Assembly (NCBI RefSeq): GCF_000003815.2
Contig: NC_049982.1
Span: 20,482,083 to 20,546,082, forward strand
DNA length: 64,000 nucleotides
Source of the DNA: Branchiostoma floridae
Taxonomy: Eukaryota > Chordata > Leptocardii > Amphioxiformes > Branchiostomatidae
Direction of reading: 5' to 3'
The position numbers and the translations under genes were made by a program. The notes below the pieces were generated by a model that worked only from the letters and a program-made list of their open reading frames with translations, made no database searches and was not told the origin of the DNA. The stretch's first letter is position 1, and the number at the start of each line of letters is the position of its first letter. Positions 12,901 to 22,655 of this stretch are shown piece after piece.

Positions 12901-15900
12901 TATATGACATTCAGGCCACACCAGCAAAGCCTCTTGTTTATTTGACTGTTGAGGGGTACAAGTTGGAAATGAAATGTAATTTTTACCAGATTTTTACCAA
13001 CAGATTTGGAACAAGTCGTTTTGTTAATGTGGCCACATATTTATGTTCCCATCACCTGTACATGTGTGTGTGTGTCGTCTCGTTTGTCATCTATATGTAT
13101 GTGCCACACTACAAACACTGAGTTTCTACTTCTGTCTCTGTGTTGTAGAAACCAAAGACACAAGAACCTAGACTAAAAGTGGTATATGAGCCGGCCATTA
13201 CGGAGCCTCTGGTACAGTCCTGCTCCTGGCACGCTTCCTCTCTGCTCGGAGACACTTCTTTCTCCTCAATCTATCCTCAGGTTCTCTTCCTTTGACTCTG
13301 TCTCCTGTCTATCTCCACTTTCTGGATTGTTGTCTTTTGTTACCACTACTTCCTCTCCTGTCCTGCCCCTTTAAATCCTACTTTTGCACACATCCTGTCC
13401 CTGTGTAACTCAGCCTGTGGCAATCATCCTGTCCTTCCCCCTTCCCTTTGCAGTGACGACTAACCAGATGTTGGAATTTTATGCTGATCTTATTCTGTTC
13501 TGAATGTGATTTTGTTTGTGCAACACTTACATTTTAATGTTACTGTACAGTAACTGTTCAAATCTTGCTGCTACTGGTACAGGACACAACAGTCCCAGCA
13601 GTTCCCCCCATGCAGAATGGTGGTCCAACCCACTCCACAGAACAAGCCACCCTTCCAGACAGGCTAGACACCCCTCCAACCAACACTGCAATGGTCTGGT
13701 CCTTAAAAAACATACACTGTATCTGTGCAGTTTGATATTGCATGTCATCAAATCTGATCATCTCTGTTATTGCACTACTCATGTCACTCAAATCTTTGTA
13801 TGTTCCGAGGTTTGAAAAATCTGATGAAGTTTGCTGAATGCTTCAGAGTCATTTTGTTCCTGTTCCAGCTTGTCAGATGCTTTTAAACAGAAGAATTCTT
13901 TACAAGTGGTTGTTTGCAACATGTAATCTTTTTGGCTGTCTTATTGATGTATTAGCATAGCAAATGCCTTTAAAGTGTTGTATGGTCAAAGGCAAGTTAG
14001 CATTGTCATTCCATCCAAATCTGCATGTACAATGTACATCTTGATGTCTTTGGTCTCATTGTTAGTCAGTGATCACTAACAGGTTACCTCGGTATCATCA
14101 TATAACAAGTTTAGTCATTAACCTGGCTTGGGAAGCTTAGTTACCTCACCAAACAAATGTAGAAGCCATAGGGTCTTGTTGCCTGACGAGTGTGTGTTAC
14201 TGTTGTAGCAGCTGTGGGTACCAATCATGATACATAGCAGGTCTGGTCATCTTCACATAATGCATTCACCAAGTCTGATCATCAACCTGATGATGTAGGC
14301 TTGGTTATCATCACTAACCTGATACAGTAGGCTTGGTTATCACCACTAACCTGATACAGTAGGCTTGGTTATCATCACTAACCTGATACACTAGGCTTGG
14401 TTATCACCACTAACCTGATACAGTAGGCTTGGTTATCATCACTAACCTGATGCTGTAGGCTTGGTTATCATCACTAACTTGATGATGTAGGCTTGGTTAT
14501 CATCACTAACCTGATACGCTAGGCTTGGTTATCACCACTAACCTGATAAAGTAGACTTGGTTATCACCACTAACCTGATACAGTAGGCTTGGTTGTCACT
14601 GCTAACTTGATATAGTAGGCTTGGTTATACAACAATATGTAGTTTTTTAGGAACCTGCAAGGCACAATGAGTATTGCTATGATCCAACTTGCAGTGTACA
14701 GTATCTAGAAGTTGATTTTGCGGAGAAACATTCTTTCCTTACTTTGGCTAAAGACTTTTGAGAAGTTGATAATATTGATGTTCTGGGACTGCCACAGGAG
14801 GCAGCGGCACTGGCAGCACAGAGAGGCAGGAAGAACCCTCGCACCAAGTTTGAACAGAAACCCCAGGAACCCCTGCCTCCCATCCCCAGCAACCCCACTC
14901 CCAATACTGCCATGGTCAGTAGGCAGGTCTGCTGTGGTCTGTAACGTCATTAGTGGCATGAGAACTGTAGAACTGTGGTGGCACCGGTGTGTTGTAGTCT
15001 GTTAAATTATAGTAGATTGCTGTGTAGTTCAGTCAGCATGGCAAGTAGAGCTGTGAAGGTGTAGCTCTGTCTCAGTGTCAGTATCATCAGTTCCTTTAGA
15101 ACTTATTGTGCAGTTGAGCTATTGAGGCATGGTTTGTAGAACTAGAAGTATGATACTCTAGTTCACATGTAGTTCTGTTGCCACAGTAGTATTGTGATCA
15201 TGCAGTTCCATAGTTCTGGCACCATGCTTTGTAGAACTTCAGGTGTGATAGTATAAGCCAGTCAGAATAATTTATTGCAATGCAAATATGGTCTTACACT
15301 ACTGATATTCTTGTCTGTATGTTCTGGTACAAGTAGCTGGTCCCAGTTATGCCAATGTAGTCCAACATGAAAGAATGTTGGCAGGCAGTCGGAAGACATT
15401 TTCTCCTGATTTCTCTGTGTACCTTCCTTCCTGTCCCCTCCTCACAGGAGGCAGCATCCCTGATACACCAGAAGGGAAGCTTCAACCCAGAATTAGCTCG
15501 TCTAAAGTTTGATAACAAGGAAGCATCTCCCAACACAGCTCTGGTTGGTGGTCGTCTTTTGCCAGGAACTTTGTCATAAGTCAAAGCTAACAGTAGCCTA
15601 CACTAGCACGGAAGATCTCATGGCTGACTGATTCAGAATTTAGAGTAACATGTAGACAAGTACAAGTAGTTAATATTGATTTGTGCTATGTTTTGGGATG
15701 CCTGTGCCTGTTTCTGCATGTGAGACATATAACCTCAAGCACTGTGGTAGAATTTTCCAGGTTTGTCTTGGCTGTGCGAATTAACCTTTTTTCCATCTAT
15801 TAGGTCCTATGGTATTGTCTATGCTTACAGGATGTAACCATCTATCATGGGGTTCTGTGGCATTGATTATCGTTGTGAGACTAACACTTTTGCCATTAGA

Positions 15901-18241
15901 CCTATGGGCTATGGCACTATTTTGTAGCTGCAAATTTTGTCTATTGCATGTCATCTTGGTAACTATAGTGAAGATATTGTAACTATGTATTGTATGTAAT
16001 GCTGCTTCCTCTGCATTTGAGAATTGCCCTAAGAATCTTGAAATCTAGTCTAGGTAGAACTGCTTGTGTAATTGATGCACAGTACCCACAAAACACATAG
16101 TGAGTTCCTGAAGCTGTTGGTCTGTATGAATTTTATACTGGGTTTAGTATGATAATTTATACACCAATACTTATATCTGTGTGATAGTTCACACCTTTTA
16201 GCATCTTCACATCAAGGTAGGGGATTGGTCCTAATTGCAATACAAGTGTTTTACAGCAAACATTGACAGTTATTCAGTCTGCCAGGTCTGTCTATACCAT
16301 GAGAATAAGTGGTACAGTCATATTGTAGAAGATTGCAGTTGTAACTGCACTGCTTTTATAACCTGATAACTAACAATAACTCTGCACTACAGAATGTATT
16401 CATTCACTGCAGGGCCTGTTTCTGCAGAAATATGGTCCTTCTGCAACAACCTGACTGTTAGAAAACTAATGCTGCAGGCTTCTGCAGAAACACCTTGTGA
16501 TTGGATAAATGATGGATTGATTGACCATGATTTGCCCTGCAGGAAGCAGCTCAGTTGGTGTCCCAGCGAGGAACGTTTAACCCAAGGGCAGTGTTTGAGC
16601 AGGAGTCTTCCAGTGTTGCACCACCAGCCAGACCGTCGGGAGCACCGCCACAGAAACTCAAGCACAGCTGGGGCCAGTCGGTGAGTTTGGAACTGTCCTC
16701 ATTCTACCTTGATTTCTCTAGTGACATGTTCACATACATTGTTTACCAGATTGTTAGTGCTGTATTTTATTGCAACTGCTGGAAGGGGTACAGTATGCTA
16801 TATACTAGATGGGTTATAACCTTGTCAACTATGGATTATTTGAAACCATCCCCATATAATCTCCAGAAATTCCATGTATAACCTCCAGACTATATACTTT
16901 CTCTTTTGTTACAATTCCATCTTCACTTTTAAGTTTGCACTTGACATCTTGTATATTATTTGCCTTTTGTTTTCTTTTGCTCATTTCATCAGCAACAGGA
17001 AGCAGAACCGGTTCGTTCGTCCCCTCCCGCCCGTCCTGCCGCCCCCGCGCCGGCCCCTCAGCCCAGCCCCGCCCCCGTACCCCAGCCAACCCCCGCACAA
17101 GTGCCTCCGCCACAGCCGCCGGCCCAGCCAGAGCCCGCACCAGAAGTACCACCTGCGGAGCCGGCTCCCCCCCTGCCTACAGGGAAGTCCCCCCTGACAG
17201 AGTCCCTCTCTGTTCTACAGAAGGTTCGCAGGCAGCAGGACTCTGATGAGGAACAGGATGACCAGGACTGGGACGGTAATTTGTCTCACACTTACACGTT
17301 TTAACATTGTAGTTTTCAATAGAACTTATAGTAGTGATGTTCCATAACAACTTAATCTGGGACAAGTACAACTGTCTTAACAAAAATAAGTCTCAAAAGT
17401 TCTGGATGATGCTAATGTAGTGGTTGTATGTTGCAATAGAGGATGAAGGTGTGTCCCAGCCCCCTGTGGTCCAGCCTCCTGTGGTCCAGCCTCCTGCCCA
17501 ACCTGCGGTACACCAGGAGGAACAAGTCATCACACAGACAGGTGGGAGTGCTAGCAGATGACATTTAAGATAATGGTCATATTTACAACTCAGGTCACAT
17601 TTATGCTCTGGATAAAAAGGATGACAAGTCAGACTTGGTCTTTTGCTTGTTTAATTCAGAGGAAACACATGAGGCCCAGTACCAACAGCAGTACCAGCAA
17701 GAGTATCAACAGGAATACCAACAGGAGTACCAACAAGAGTACCAGGAAACTCAGCCTGCTCAGGACTATGTTGATGACCAAAGTCCTGTGGAAACTGGGC
17801 TGAGAGCCAGGGCTTTGTATGACTACCAAGCATGTAAGGACACAAGCAGACATTTTTCTATTTATGTGAGCTTTGTCTTAACAACGTAGGAGCCACTATG
17901 CCTGTACATTGTAGAAATACATGACATGCATGTTTCCAAAACCAGTATATCACAATTGTACGTATGTATACTATACCGGTACCCCATAGATGTAGAGGTA
18001 AATGTATTTATATGATATATACCAGTACACAATAGACAAAGATTATCATACCATATAGAGAAAAGGCTGTTTGGAGTGTTGCTAATGGCTGTTTTCCCCT
18101 ACAGCTGCAGATGATGAGATATCCTTTGACCCTGATGAGATCATCACTGACATTGAGCAGATTGACGAGGGCTGGTGGCGTGGTGTGGGGCCTGATGGGA
18201 CATACGGCTTGTTCCCTGCGAACTATGTGGAGCTCATTTAA
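937..18241 (+). CDS. DBNL: drebrin-like protein (ADF-H ... SH3), 25 coding exons
   Basis: Actin-binding adaptor of the drebrin/Abp1 family, linking F-actin to endocytosis and signalling at the cell cortex. Coding exons read from splice sites: 937-1019, 2635-2690, 3759-3871, 4263-4337, 4891-5040, 6276-6359, 6779-6930, 7234-7300, 7565-7639, 8228-8386, 9304-9441, 9846-10787, 11388-11510, 11760-11861, 12342-12452, 13149-13211, 13583-13693, 14798-14914, 15448-15543, 16543-16680, 16993-17275, 17440-17541, 17660-17833, 18105-18241. An optional exon is 5384-5425. All junctions keep one frame, giving about 1,216 residues against about 430 for vertebrate DBNL and 650-700 for DBN1. The start at 937 opens [12 protein letters not shown], matching the vertebrate MAVNL start. 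Order: ADF-H about 1-140, charged helix about 165-285, very long Pro/Gln-rich linker, SH3 about 1161-1216. The family call is secure; exon 9304-9441 and the boundary of 13149-13211 are the least certain. The gene probably corresponds to the single pre-duplication ancestor of DBN1 and DBNL (inference). Confidence 0.93.
1020..2634 (+). other. intron 1 of the drebrin-like gene
   Basis: Splits codon W28 (TG/G). It contains short open frames around 1305-1930 on both strands, including one on the plus strand up to 1779 with a Pro-rich end. None has splice context or recognisable homology, and I treat them as chance. Confidence 0.8.
2700..2860. repeat. probable interspersed repeat in intron 2
   Basis: Just after the exon 2 donor the sequence reads TGACAATGACAATGAAG, followed by a compact GC-balanced stretch (TTTATTGCATATTCATG...). 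On the minus strand this would be the 3' end of a short retroelement with an ATTGTC-type tail. Boundaries and family are not established. Confidence 0.3.
5384..5425 (+). other. DBNL: candidate 42-bp proline-rich cassette exon of the drebrin-like gene
   Basis: A good acceptor (cttctgcccacag) is followed by 14 codons reading [14 protein letters not shown], then GAG|gtaccg. It is phase 0 on both sides and sits between exons ending and starting at phase 0, so it could be included or skipped without a frame change. The donor is weak. It would add a PxxP-type SH3 ligand between the ADF-H domain and the helix. Confidence 0.45.
6276..7639 (+). other. DBNL: charged helical / coiled-coil exons of the drebrin-like gene
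   Basis: Exons 6276-6359, 6779-6930, 7234-7300 and 7565-7639 encode residues 160-285. They start with [14 protein letters not shown], matching the conserved segment after the ADF-H in vertebrates, then [11 protein letters not shown] Glu/Lys/Arg-rich helix follows ([20 protein letters not shown]-like), ending in [14 protein letters not shown], which carries basic RRKRS-type phosphosite context. Single-helix or coiled-coil behaviour is known for the family and assists F-actin binding. Confidence 0.88.
7214..7753 (-). other. antisense open frame over exons 8-9, not a gene
   Basis: A 179-codon open frame on the minus strand overlaps two drebrin-like exons and their introns. It has no recognisable family and no splice context of its own. 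It is explained by the codon bias of the purine-rich sense exons. Confidence 0.7.
8228..8386 (+). other. DBNL: exon 10 of the drebrin-like gene (start of expanded linker)
   Basis: The only acceptor keeping frame is the AG at 8226-8227. It gives [17 protein letters not shown], then a Gly/Trp-rich part ([13 protein letters not shown]) and [14 protein letters not shown]. It ends CCAGGG|gtgtgt, the first of a run of non-consensus donors. Phase 0 on both sides. Confidence 0.75.
8430..8830. repeat. degenerate tandem repeat in intron 10
   Basis: Diverged copies of a motif resembling ATGGCACAAACTTG...TGGCCTACCAAC recur near 8457, 8529, 8640 and 8733. It looks like an old minisatellite. No coding potential. 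Confidence 0.4.
9304..9441 (+). other. DBNL: exon 11 of the drebrin-like gene, tentative
   Basis: After cttaccctag an open phase-0 frame encodes [18 protein letters not shown], later [18 protein letters not shown], ending at ccg|gttggt. Its SFKPTLSP...SPG part resembles exon 10 ([12 protein letters not shown]), and its end resembles the NTA[LM] ends of later exons. The exact donor is uncertain; gtcgcc at 9412 is an alternative. Confidence 0.5.
9846..10787 (+). other. DBNL: large 942-bp exon 12 of the drebrin-like gene
   Basis: Encodes 314 residues (about 385-698), starting [15 protein letters not shown] and ending [10 protein letters not shown]|gttagt. The middle has an acidic run from a GAT microsatellite ([10 protein letters not shown]), two NP-containing segments ([19 protein letters not shown]) and a Pro/His/Gln/Thr-rich disordered tail with PKNTPSK and PKKTPAPS motifs. 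It is far larger than any exon of the vertebrate linker. Read-through past the donor gives VSQQV and a stop at 10803-10805. Confidence 0.85.
11388..15543 (+). repeat. DBNL: array of duplicated phase-0 exons in the drebrin-like linker
   Basis: Seven exons, B (11388-11510), C (11760-11861), D (12342-12452), E (13149-13211), F (13583-13693), G (14798-14914) and H (15448-15543), all divisible by three. B, D, G and H (and exon I at 16543) open with an EAAxLxxQR-type helix followed by an NPR/NPK/NPE motif: [73 protein letters not shown] and H end in PTNTAL, PTNTAM, PNTAM and PNTAL just before the donor. The unit appears to be [EAA/NPR exon] plus [KP...NTAL exon], fused in G and H and split in E+F. 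The NPR part resembles the single NPREFF/HPREIF motif of vertebrate drebrins. Confidence 0.85.
14270..14632. repeat. 32-bp minisatellite, about 11 copies, in the intron between exons F and G
   Basis: Unit AGGCTTGGTTATCATCACTA plus ACCTGATACAGT, with TTGGTTAT recurring every 32 bp at 14301, 14333, 14365 and onward to 14621. Alternating TCATCAC and TCACCAC variants suggest a higher-order period of two units in part of the array. Confidence 0.93.
16543..16680 (+). other. DBNL: exon I, last repeat-type exon of the drebrin-like linker
   Basis: Opens [20 protein letters not shown], the most vertebrate-like form of the NPR module (compare NPREFFRQ and HPREIFKQ). It continues Pro-rich and ends KLKHSWGQS|gtgagt. 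Unlike the earlier module exons it lacks the NTA[LM] end and has a good donor, so it is the likeliest constitutive copy. Confidence 0.85.
16993..17541 (+). other. DBNL: proline-rich exons J and K of the drebrin-like gene
   Basis: Exon J (16993-17275) is mostly Pro/Ala/Gln, then turns acidic ([18 protein letters not shown]). Its acceptor is a tandem catCAGcaaCAG, so two in-frame starts differing by QQ are possible. Exon K (17440-17541) carries a repeated VVQPP motif. Such Pro-rich linkers bind SH3 and EVH1 domains in related adaptors. Position matches the Pro-rich region before SH3 in vertebrate DBNL. Confidence 0.85.
17660..17833 (+). other. DBNL: exon L with YQQE repeat and SH3 start
   Basis: Contains a four-residue YQQE/YQQQ repeat (about 17684-17746), six to seven copies, then [23 protein letters not shown], which starts the SH3 domain. 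Ends phase 1 at gtaagg. The repeat is a 12-bp coding minisatellite and may vary in length between alleles. Repeated tyrosines could be kinase targets, as tyrosines in vertebrate DBNL are (inference). Confidence 0.88.
18105..18241 (+). other. DBNL: terminal exon M, SH3 domain and stop codon
   Basis: Encodes the rest of the SH3: [20 protein letters not shown], then [20 protein letters not shown] and I-stop. The ALYDY (previous exon), GWW and PANYVEL motifs needed for PxxP-ligand binding are all present. The stop is TAA at 18239-18241. In vertebrate DBNL this domain binds dynamin and other endocytic partners. Confidence 0.93.
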
Positions 18242-19699
18242 ACATCATGCTCTCAACACGCTAAACTGGTGTAGAACATGTCACCTGCAGGTAGTGCTAC
18301 GGAATGGTTCATAGATATATTTATTCTTCTGTCTAGAGTTGATTCTTCAGCAGGAAGTGTCAGGAATGAAATGACCAGAAGTGTTTTATATCGCCTTGAG
18401 AACTGGAGAAACGATGATACCAGGTACATGTAGATGTTTTTCAGGTGACCTGTTTATGCAAGGTCTCTTTGTCCTGTTTTGCCAGGTCAGTTTTAAGCCT
18501 TAAGATGAAAATTATTTCATTTTCCCTTAAGATTTTGCTGTCTGATTCTTCTCCTTATATCTGTGTGATTTTCATTTCAGATAAAAGCAACTACCACAGT
18601 AGTCCTTAATGTGCATGGTATCTGGGGCATCATGTGGACTTGGGATTAGATTTCTATCTGTGAAAGTCATTATTCAAGGATCATAAAATGTAAGGTAAAG
18701 ATTTCAAGCTGTAATATGACTTTCCTGCAAGCTTATGTAATGTTTTAATCCATGAACAGAAATATACATTTGACAGAATAGACCACTTTATATAGGTATA
18801 TATATTACAGAGCCTGGGGAATCCATAATGGACAGTCCACATCATGTGAGCTGACTACAAGGGGTTTCCCAAGGGTCCTCCACATGCAGTTGGGTGGACA
18901 ACCAAGGGTTGGCAGGGATTCATGTTTTATAATATGGGAGGCTCCTTGCTTGGTGCTGAACATTTTCTAGTTGTGTCGGATTATCATCAAACCATCTATT
19001 CACAGACAGGTAATTTCTAGTCAGAATAGTACATGTAGTAGTACTGATATCAGATGTGTTAGGGTAGCAACATTCAAAATCCTCGACACCACAGGTGTTG
19101 GCCTTGTTGTTTTAAGGTACAGGTAAGGCATTTATTGGACTGAATGAAGAAACGATGTCAAAGGGATGTCTTATCATCTTCATAGTTAAGTGTTGATCAA
19201 GCCTGAATCAGTAGCCTTCGTTTGACAGGTATGATTCCCTTACAGTTATCTTTTTATACCAATGTAATCATAGTTAACAGCAAAATCAGTGCAGGTCAAC
19301 ATTATTATCATAGCTAGATATATAATGTACCTAGTTCCCATATTGGAGCAGGTGTTGTACACTGCCATTGTAATGTGTAGTCTTTGCCTTTGTACTCTGA
19401 ATTCTTTAGCTTGACTAAATGTCACAGGAAAAAGGTGAATATAGTATAAAGGAATTGTTTTTGATCATTTGATATGAATTGTATTTAAGGATTGTTTTGA
19501 AGCTATGTGGATGCTTGCATGCTACATAAAGTTAAGATGCAATAAGCCTCTTGCCACTACAATTTTAAGAATATATGTGACATGTGATATTTCTTCTGAG
19601 ATGATTTTGCTTTTGATCTTGAAAAAGTAACTTGCACTGTGATCAGACGTAAAAAAAAGTTCCTAATTAACGGAAAATATGGTAAACTAGAAAAATGCT
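18242..19699 (+). other. 3' UTR of the drebrin-like gene
   Basis: No open reading frame of note. AT-rich sequence with several TACATGTA-type motifs. It runs about 1.46 kb to the first clear polyadenylation signal. Confidence 0.55.
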
Positions 19700-19745
19700 A
19701 ATAAATTTTTTACTATTCGAATTGTGTGTGGTGTGCAGTTTGTTA
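19700..19745 (+). terminator. probable polyadenylation site of the drebrin-like gene
   Basis: AATAAA at 19700-19705 is followed by a GT-rich stretch (GTGTGTGGTGTGCAGTTTG, about 19723-19741), the usual downstream element. It is the first canonical hexamer after the stop that I found. Two later AATAAA motifs, at about 20091 and 20259, lie in a short direct repeat (ATGGATTTTC..AATAAAGTCT) and could be alternative sites. Confidence 0.6.
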
Positions 19746-20646
19746 TGGTTGCTTCATTTATGGTATGTTATCTTAGGAGGATGTCTACTAGTAAGTAGAA
19801 TAACTCAGCCAGATATACATGTAATTACTAGTATTTGGTTTCTTTCATTAACACGGTCTTGAAATTACATGTATCTTCTCCTGTTTCTCTTAAACATTAC
19901 AAAGAAATTAGTAGGGAGAAGATAATCATTGCTTGTCAGCAAAGATGGAAATATCAAGTGCTTTTGTTTTGACAGTATAATGGAAAATCTTGATTGGACT
20001 TCAACGGTGTAATGTAACAACACATGTGACAACATAATTGCAATGAGGTCCATTGCAGAAGATCAGGCCAATCTTTAATGGATTTTCTTAATAAAGTCTT
20101 CAGTCGAAATAACAATATAAATGCATTTGCATTAAGAGTACAAGAATCAAACAAGTTGTTTTTAATTGACATGTATGTAAATAACGATCACTGTATGTAC
20201 TAGTATGTTGTCTGTATGAAGTCCAGGAAGATTAGTGGCGTCACAAATGGATTTTCGAATAAAGTCTCAAAGTCTCGCTTGGCCCTATAAATCCTTTCAT
20301 TTCAAACTCTCACCATACAATGAGGGACCATTCAATAGTAATTACTGCTGTGTCAGAACAAGGGTGTTATGTAGGACCCACACAATGTCCTTGGTCTGAG
20401 TTACTGGGTATTACAAGTTGGCAATCTCACAGTAATACACAGCACCACATGTAGCTCCAAAGGCAAAGTATGCACAATGTCCTGTACAGAAACACACCTT
20501 TTCTATATGTATTTAAAGGTTCTTCTGTAGAAGTACAAAGAGACGAGATGCTGCAGAGTTGGTGCACAATGGTCTCTCTAAATGTATAATTATTTGTTTG
20601 TTATACATAGCTGCATGCCCCCTACAGACTTACAGCTACGGGAATC
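19746..20646. other. convergent intergenic region between DBNL and UBOX5
   Basis: Holds the probable 3' UTR of UBOX5. On the minus strand a candidate ATTAAA lies at 20165-20160. A direct repeat of about 22 bp occurs near 20078 and 20246. No other gene was seen. Confidence 0.45.
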
Positions 20647-22600
20647 CTACAAATGCACATTTACAACATCCCCAGTTTGAAAAGTTTTCTGACACAAGGT
20701 ACAGATCAGCACCCTGTCCTGTTGCACCTGCAGCAGGCACCTGCGGCACATCAGGTGCAGACATGGCAGCTGCAAAAGGTTGCAGGAGTTTTGAGCAGCG
20801 GGTGAGCTGCATTTACAGCAGCTGCTCCCAGTAGCCCCAGCTGTCACTGTCATGTTGCCGTGGATTCCTGCATTGGATATGTGAAGACAGTAGACATAAT
20901 TTCAATACAAATCATCAGCTGCAGCACAAAACTACTCTGCATTTACTGCAATTCAAAAAAGATAGTGAGCCAAGTATAAAATGCCTATAATAACAGGTAA
21001 AAAACAGAGCTGACAGGCACACATGCAGGCACAAAGACTCAGCTGTAAACCCACCTTTGTTGATATGCAGTTTGTTGTTATCTTCATTCACTAAAGATGA
21101 GGCTGCTACTTGACCTAGAGTTGGTTCTTTTCTCCTCCTTTTGAATGCAGGAATGGAACCTAATGTTCTTGCTAAGGCAGCATCCAGGCTTTGACTCAAG
21201 GCCTCCTCATGTGACCCACTGTATGGCTTACACTTGGTCTGAATGTCCTGAGTTACCTTGGGTCTTTTCCTACATGGTCCTCTCAAATCACTAGTTTCAG
21301 CACATGCATGAACATTGGAATATCTTTTAGCCTTGTTTTCTGATTGTCCAGAAGAGTCCTTTATGCACTGAGAAGTATCAAGTTCTGACACTTTTGGTGC
21401 ATGGTTTGATGTAGAGGCAGAGTTTGAGATGTTGATATGACATTTTGAAACTTGGGCAGATGAGAGTACAGCATTGCTTGTTGATGGAGCCTGTTGGATA
21501 TGGGCAGTTTCTGTGTGTGAAGTATTCTGATTGGCTGTTGCTAAAGTGTGTGCTGTTGATCTTGTACGTCGTCCCACTGTGCGGCCAACATTACCAAGAT
21601 GCTTTCCCTCTTGCAGGAGAAACTTATCAATTCGAACTTTCAGTGCAGTATTTGGTATGGGATGTGAGCTTCGTGTGTACGGAACCCCTGTAAAAGGGTC
21701 ACTGGGTGGACGGCCCCAAACCTCCTCTGATTGGCTGTGCTTGTCTAATGTTGATTGGTCAACAGAATGACCAGATGGAAGCATCATGGGTAGGGCCATC
21801 AGCTCGTGGGTGATCTCATCCAGGTACTCCAGGGGAATTCCAGGACTTTCCTCAGATGGACCTTTCAGCAAAGTTCTTGCTGTATCTTGGACTTTTTCCT
21901 CCTTAGAAGGAGGAGACTGGACAGAAATTGTTGTGGACTCATTAGGAGGAGATTTCAGGCTTTGAGAAATTTGGTAGACAAGACTGATAACTTCCTTGTC
22001 ACAAGTTGCTGATGGTTGTCCATAAACACGGACGGACCTCAGCACAGGGATGGAAGCGTTCTGTGTGCGCACAATTCTCACCATCAGGTGGCTTACTCTA
22101 CTCAATGCTGGTGATTTCTGCCACAAGTTGGATATGTAAGCATTCCCATCAAGAGTTCCTGGTGTGAAGTCTTTTCCCACAAATGGACGTCTTGGACTAT
22201 ACCTGTTGTTCTTAAAGCAAAGGAATTTCCTTTCCTCTAGGAAAGCTTTTCCAACTAGATTGAATGTTTCAGGGTTGAATGTACTGTTTAGGGAGGCACA
22301 TGTGCTACCAGGTTTACTGTCTACAAGCCAGTTTTCTATACTTGTAGCTGAGTGTGTTAAAATCTGAAGCCCTAATGAAACATTTGACCCAACACATGGA
22401 TCAATGTCTATCCTGTGAATGTGGATGTGGAAGGGGAAACTCAGGATTACATTGACAGGAGGCTTGATGAAATATTCAGCTCGGAAACCCCTGGCACGGA
22501 CTCGTAGATCAGCTGACACCAGGTTTGTGATGTCGTACCCATCAGCACTCACTTTGTCACAATGGATTCTGGGATGCAAAGCAGGATGGCTGAGATCCAT
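20647..22600 (-). CDS. UBOX5: U-box domain-containing protein 5 (RNF37), E3 ubiquitin ligase
   Basis: Two coding exons, 22600-21055 and 20867-20647 (phase-1 junction AAAG|gtggg ... ccaatgcag|GA), give 588 residues against about 540 in human. The start at 22600 (CCCATGG) gives MDLSHPALHPRIHC, aligning with the vertebrate N-terminus; the frame is open further upstream but the length fits this ATG. The N-terminal domain contains GFRAEYFIKPPVNVILSFPF. The U-box is at about 255-332, with EYLDEITHELMALPMMLPSG, DQSTLDKH and PPSDPFTGVPY. A Ser-rich linker includes LSQSLDAALARTLGSIPAF, also conserved. The C-terminus is a degenerate RING (CKC, LPCLHLMCRRC, CTLCQ) ending VNVHL, like vertebrate VLRVHF. 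U-box proteins recruit E2-ubiquitin without zinc; RNF37 is reported as nuclear with UBE2 and VCP partners. Complete, no breaks. Confidence 0.95.
20868..21054 (-). other. single coding-region intron of UBOX5
   Basis: 187 bp, gtgggt ... aatgcag on the minus strand. It inserts between the linker (INK) and the C-terminal degenerate RING. The short size agrees with the compact two-exon structure. Confidence 0.85.
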
Positions 22601-22655
22601 GGGAAGCTTGTTTGCTGTGGTGCAGTACCCGAATCTCAAGCCACAAATCTGGGAC
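22601..22655 (-). other. 5' UTR part of UBOX5 exon 2
   Basis: On the minus strand an acceptor (tatccattccag|gtcccag) starts the exon at 22655, leaving about 55 nt of leader before the ATG at 22600. The leader is open in the same frame, so an N-terminal extension is possible only if the upstream exon supplies a start. Confidence 0.65.

Noticed and set aside
14270-14632. CRISPR-like array
   Set aside because: Contiguous 32-bp tandem units without spacers in a eukaryotic intron; a minisatellite.
21531-22367. Plus-strand frames across the UBOX5 exon
   Set aside because: Antisense shadows of the 1.5-kb UBOX5 exon.
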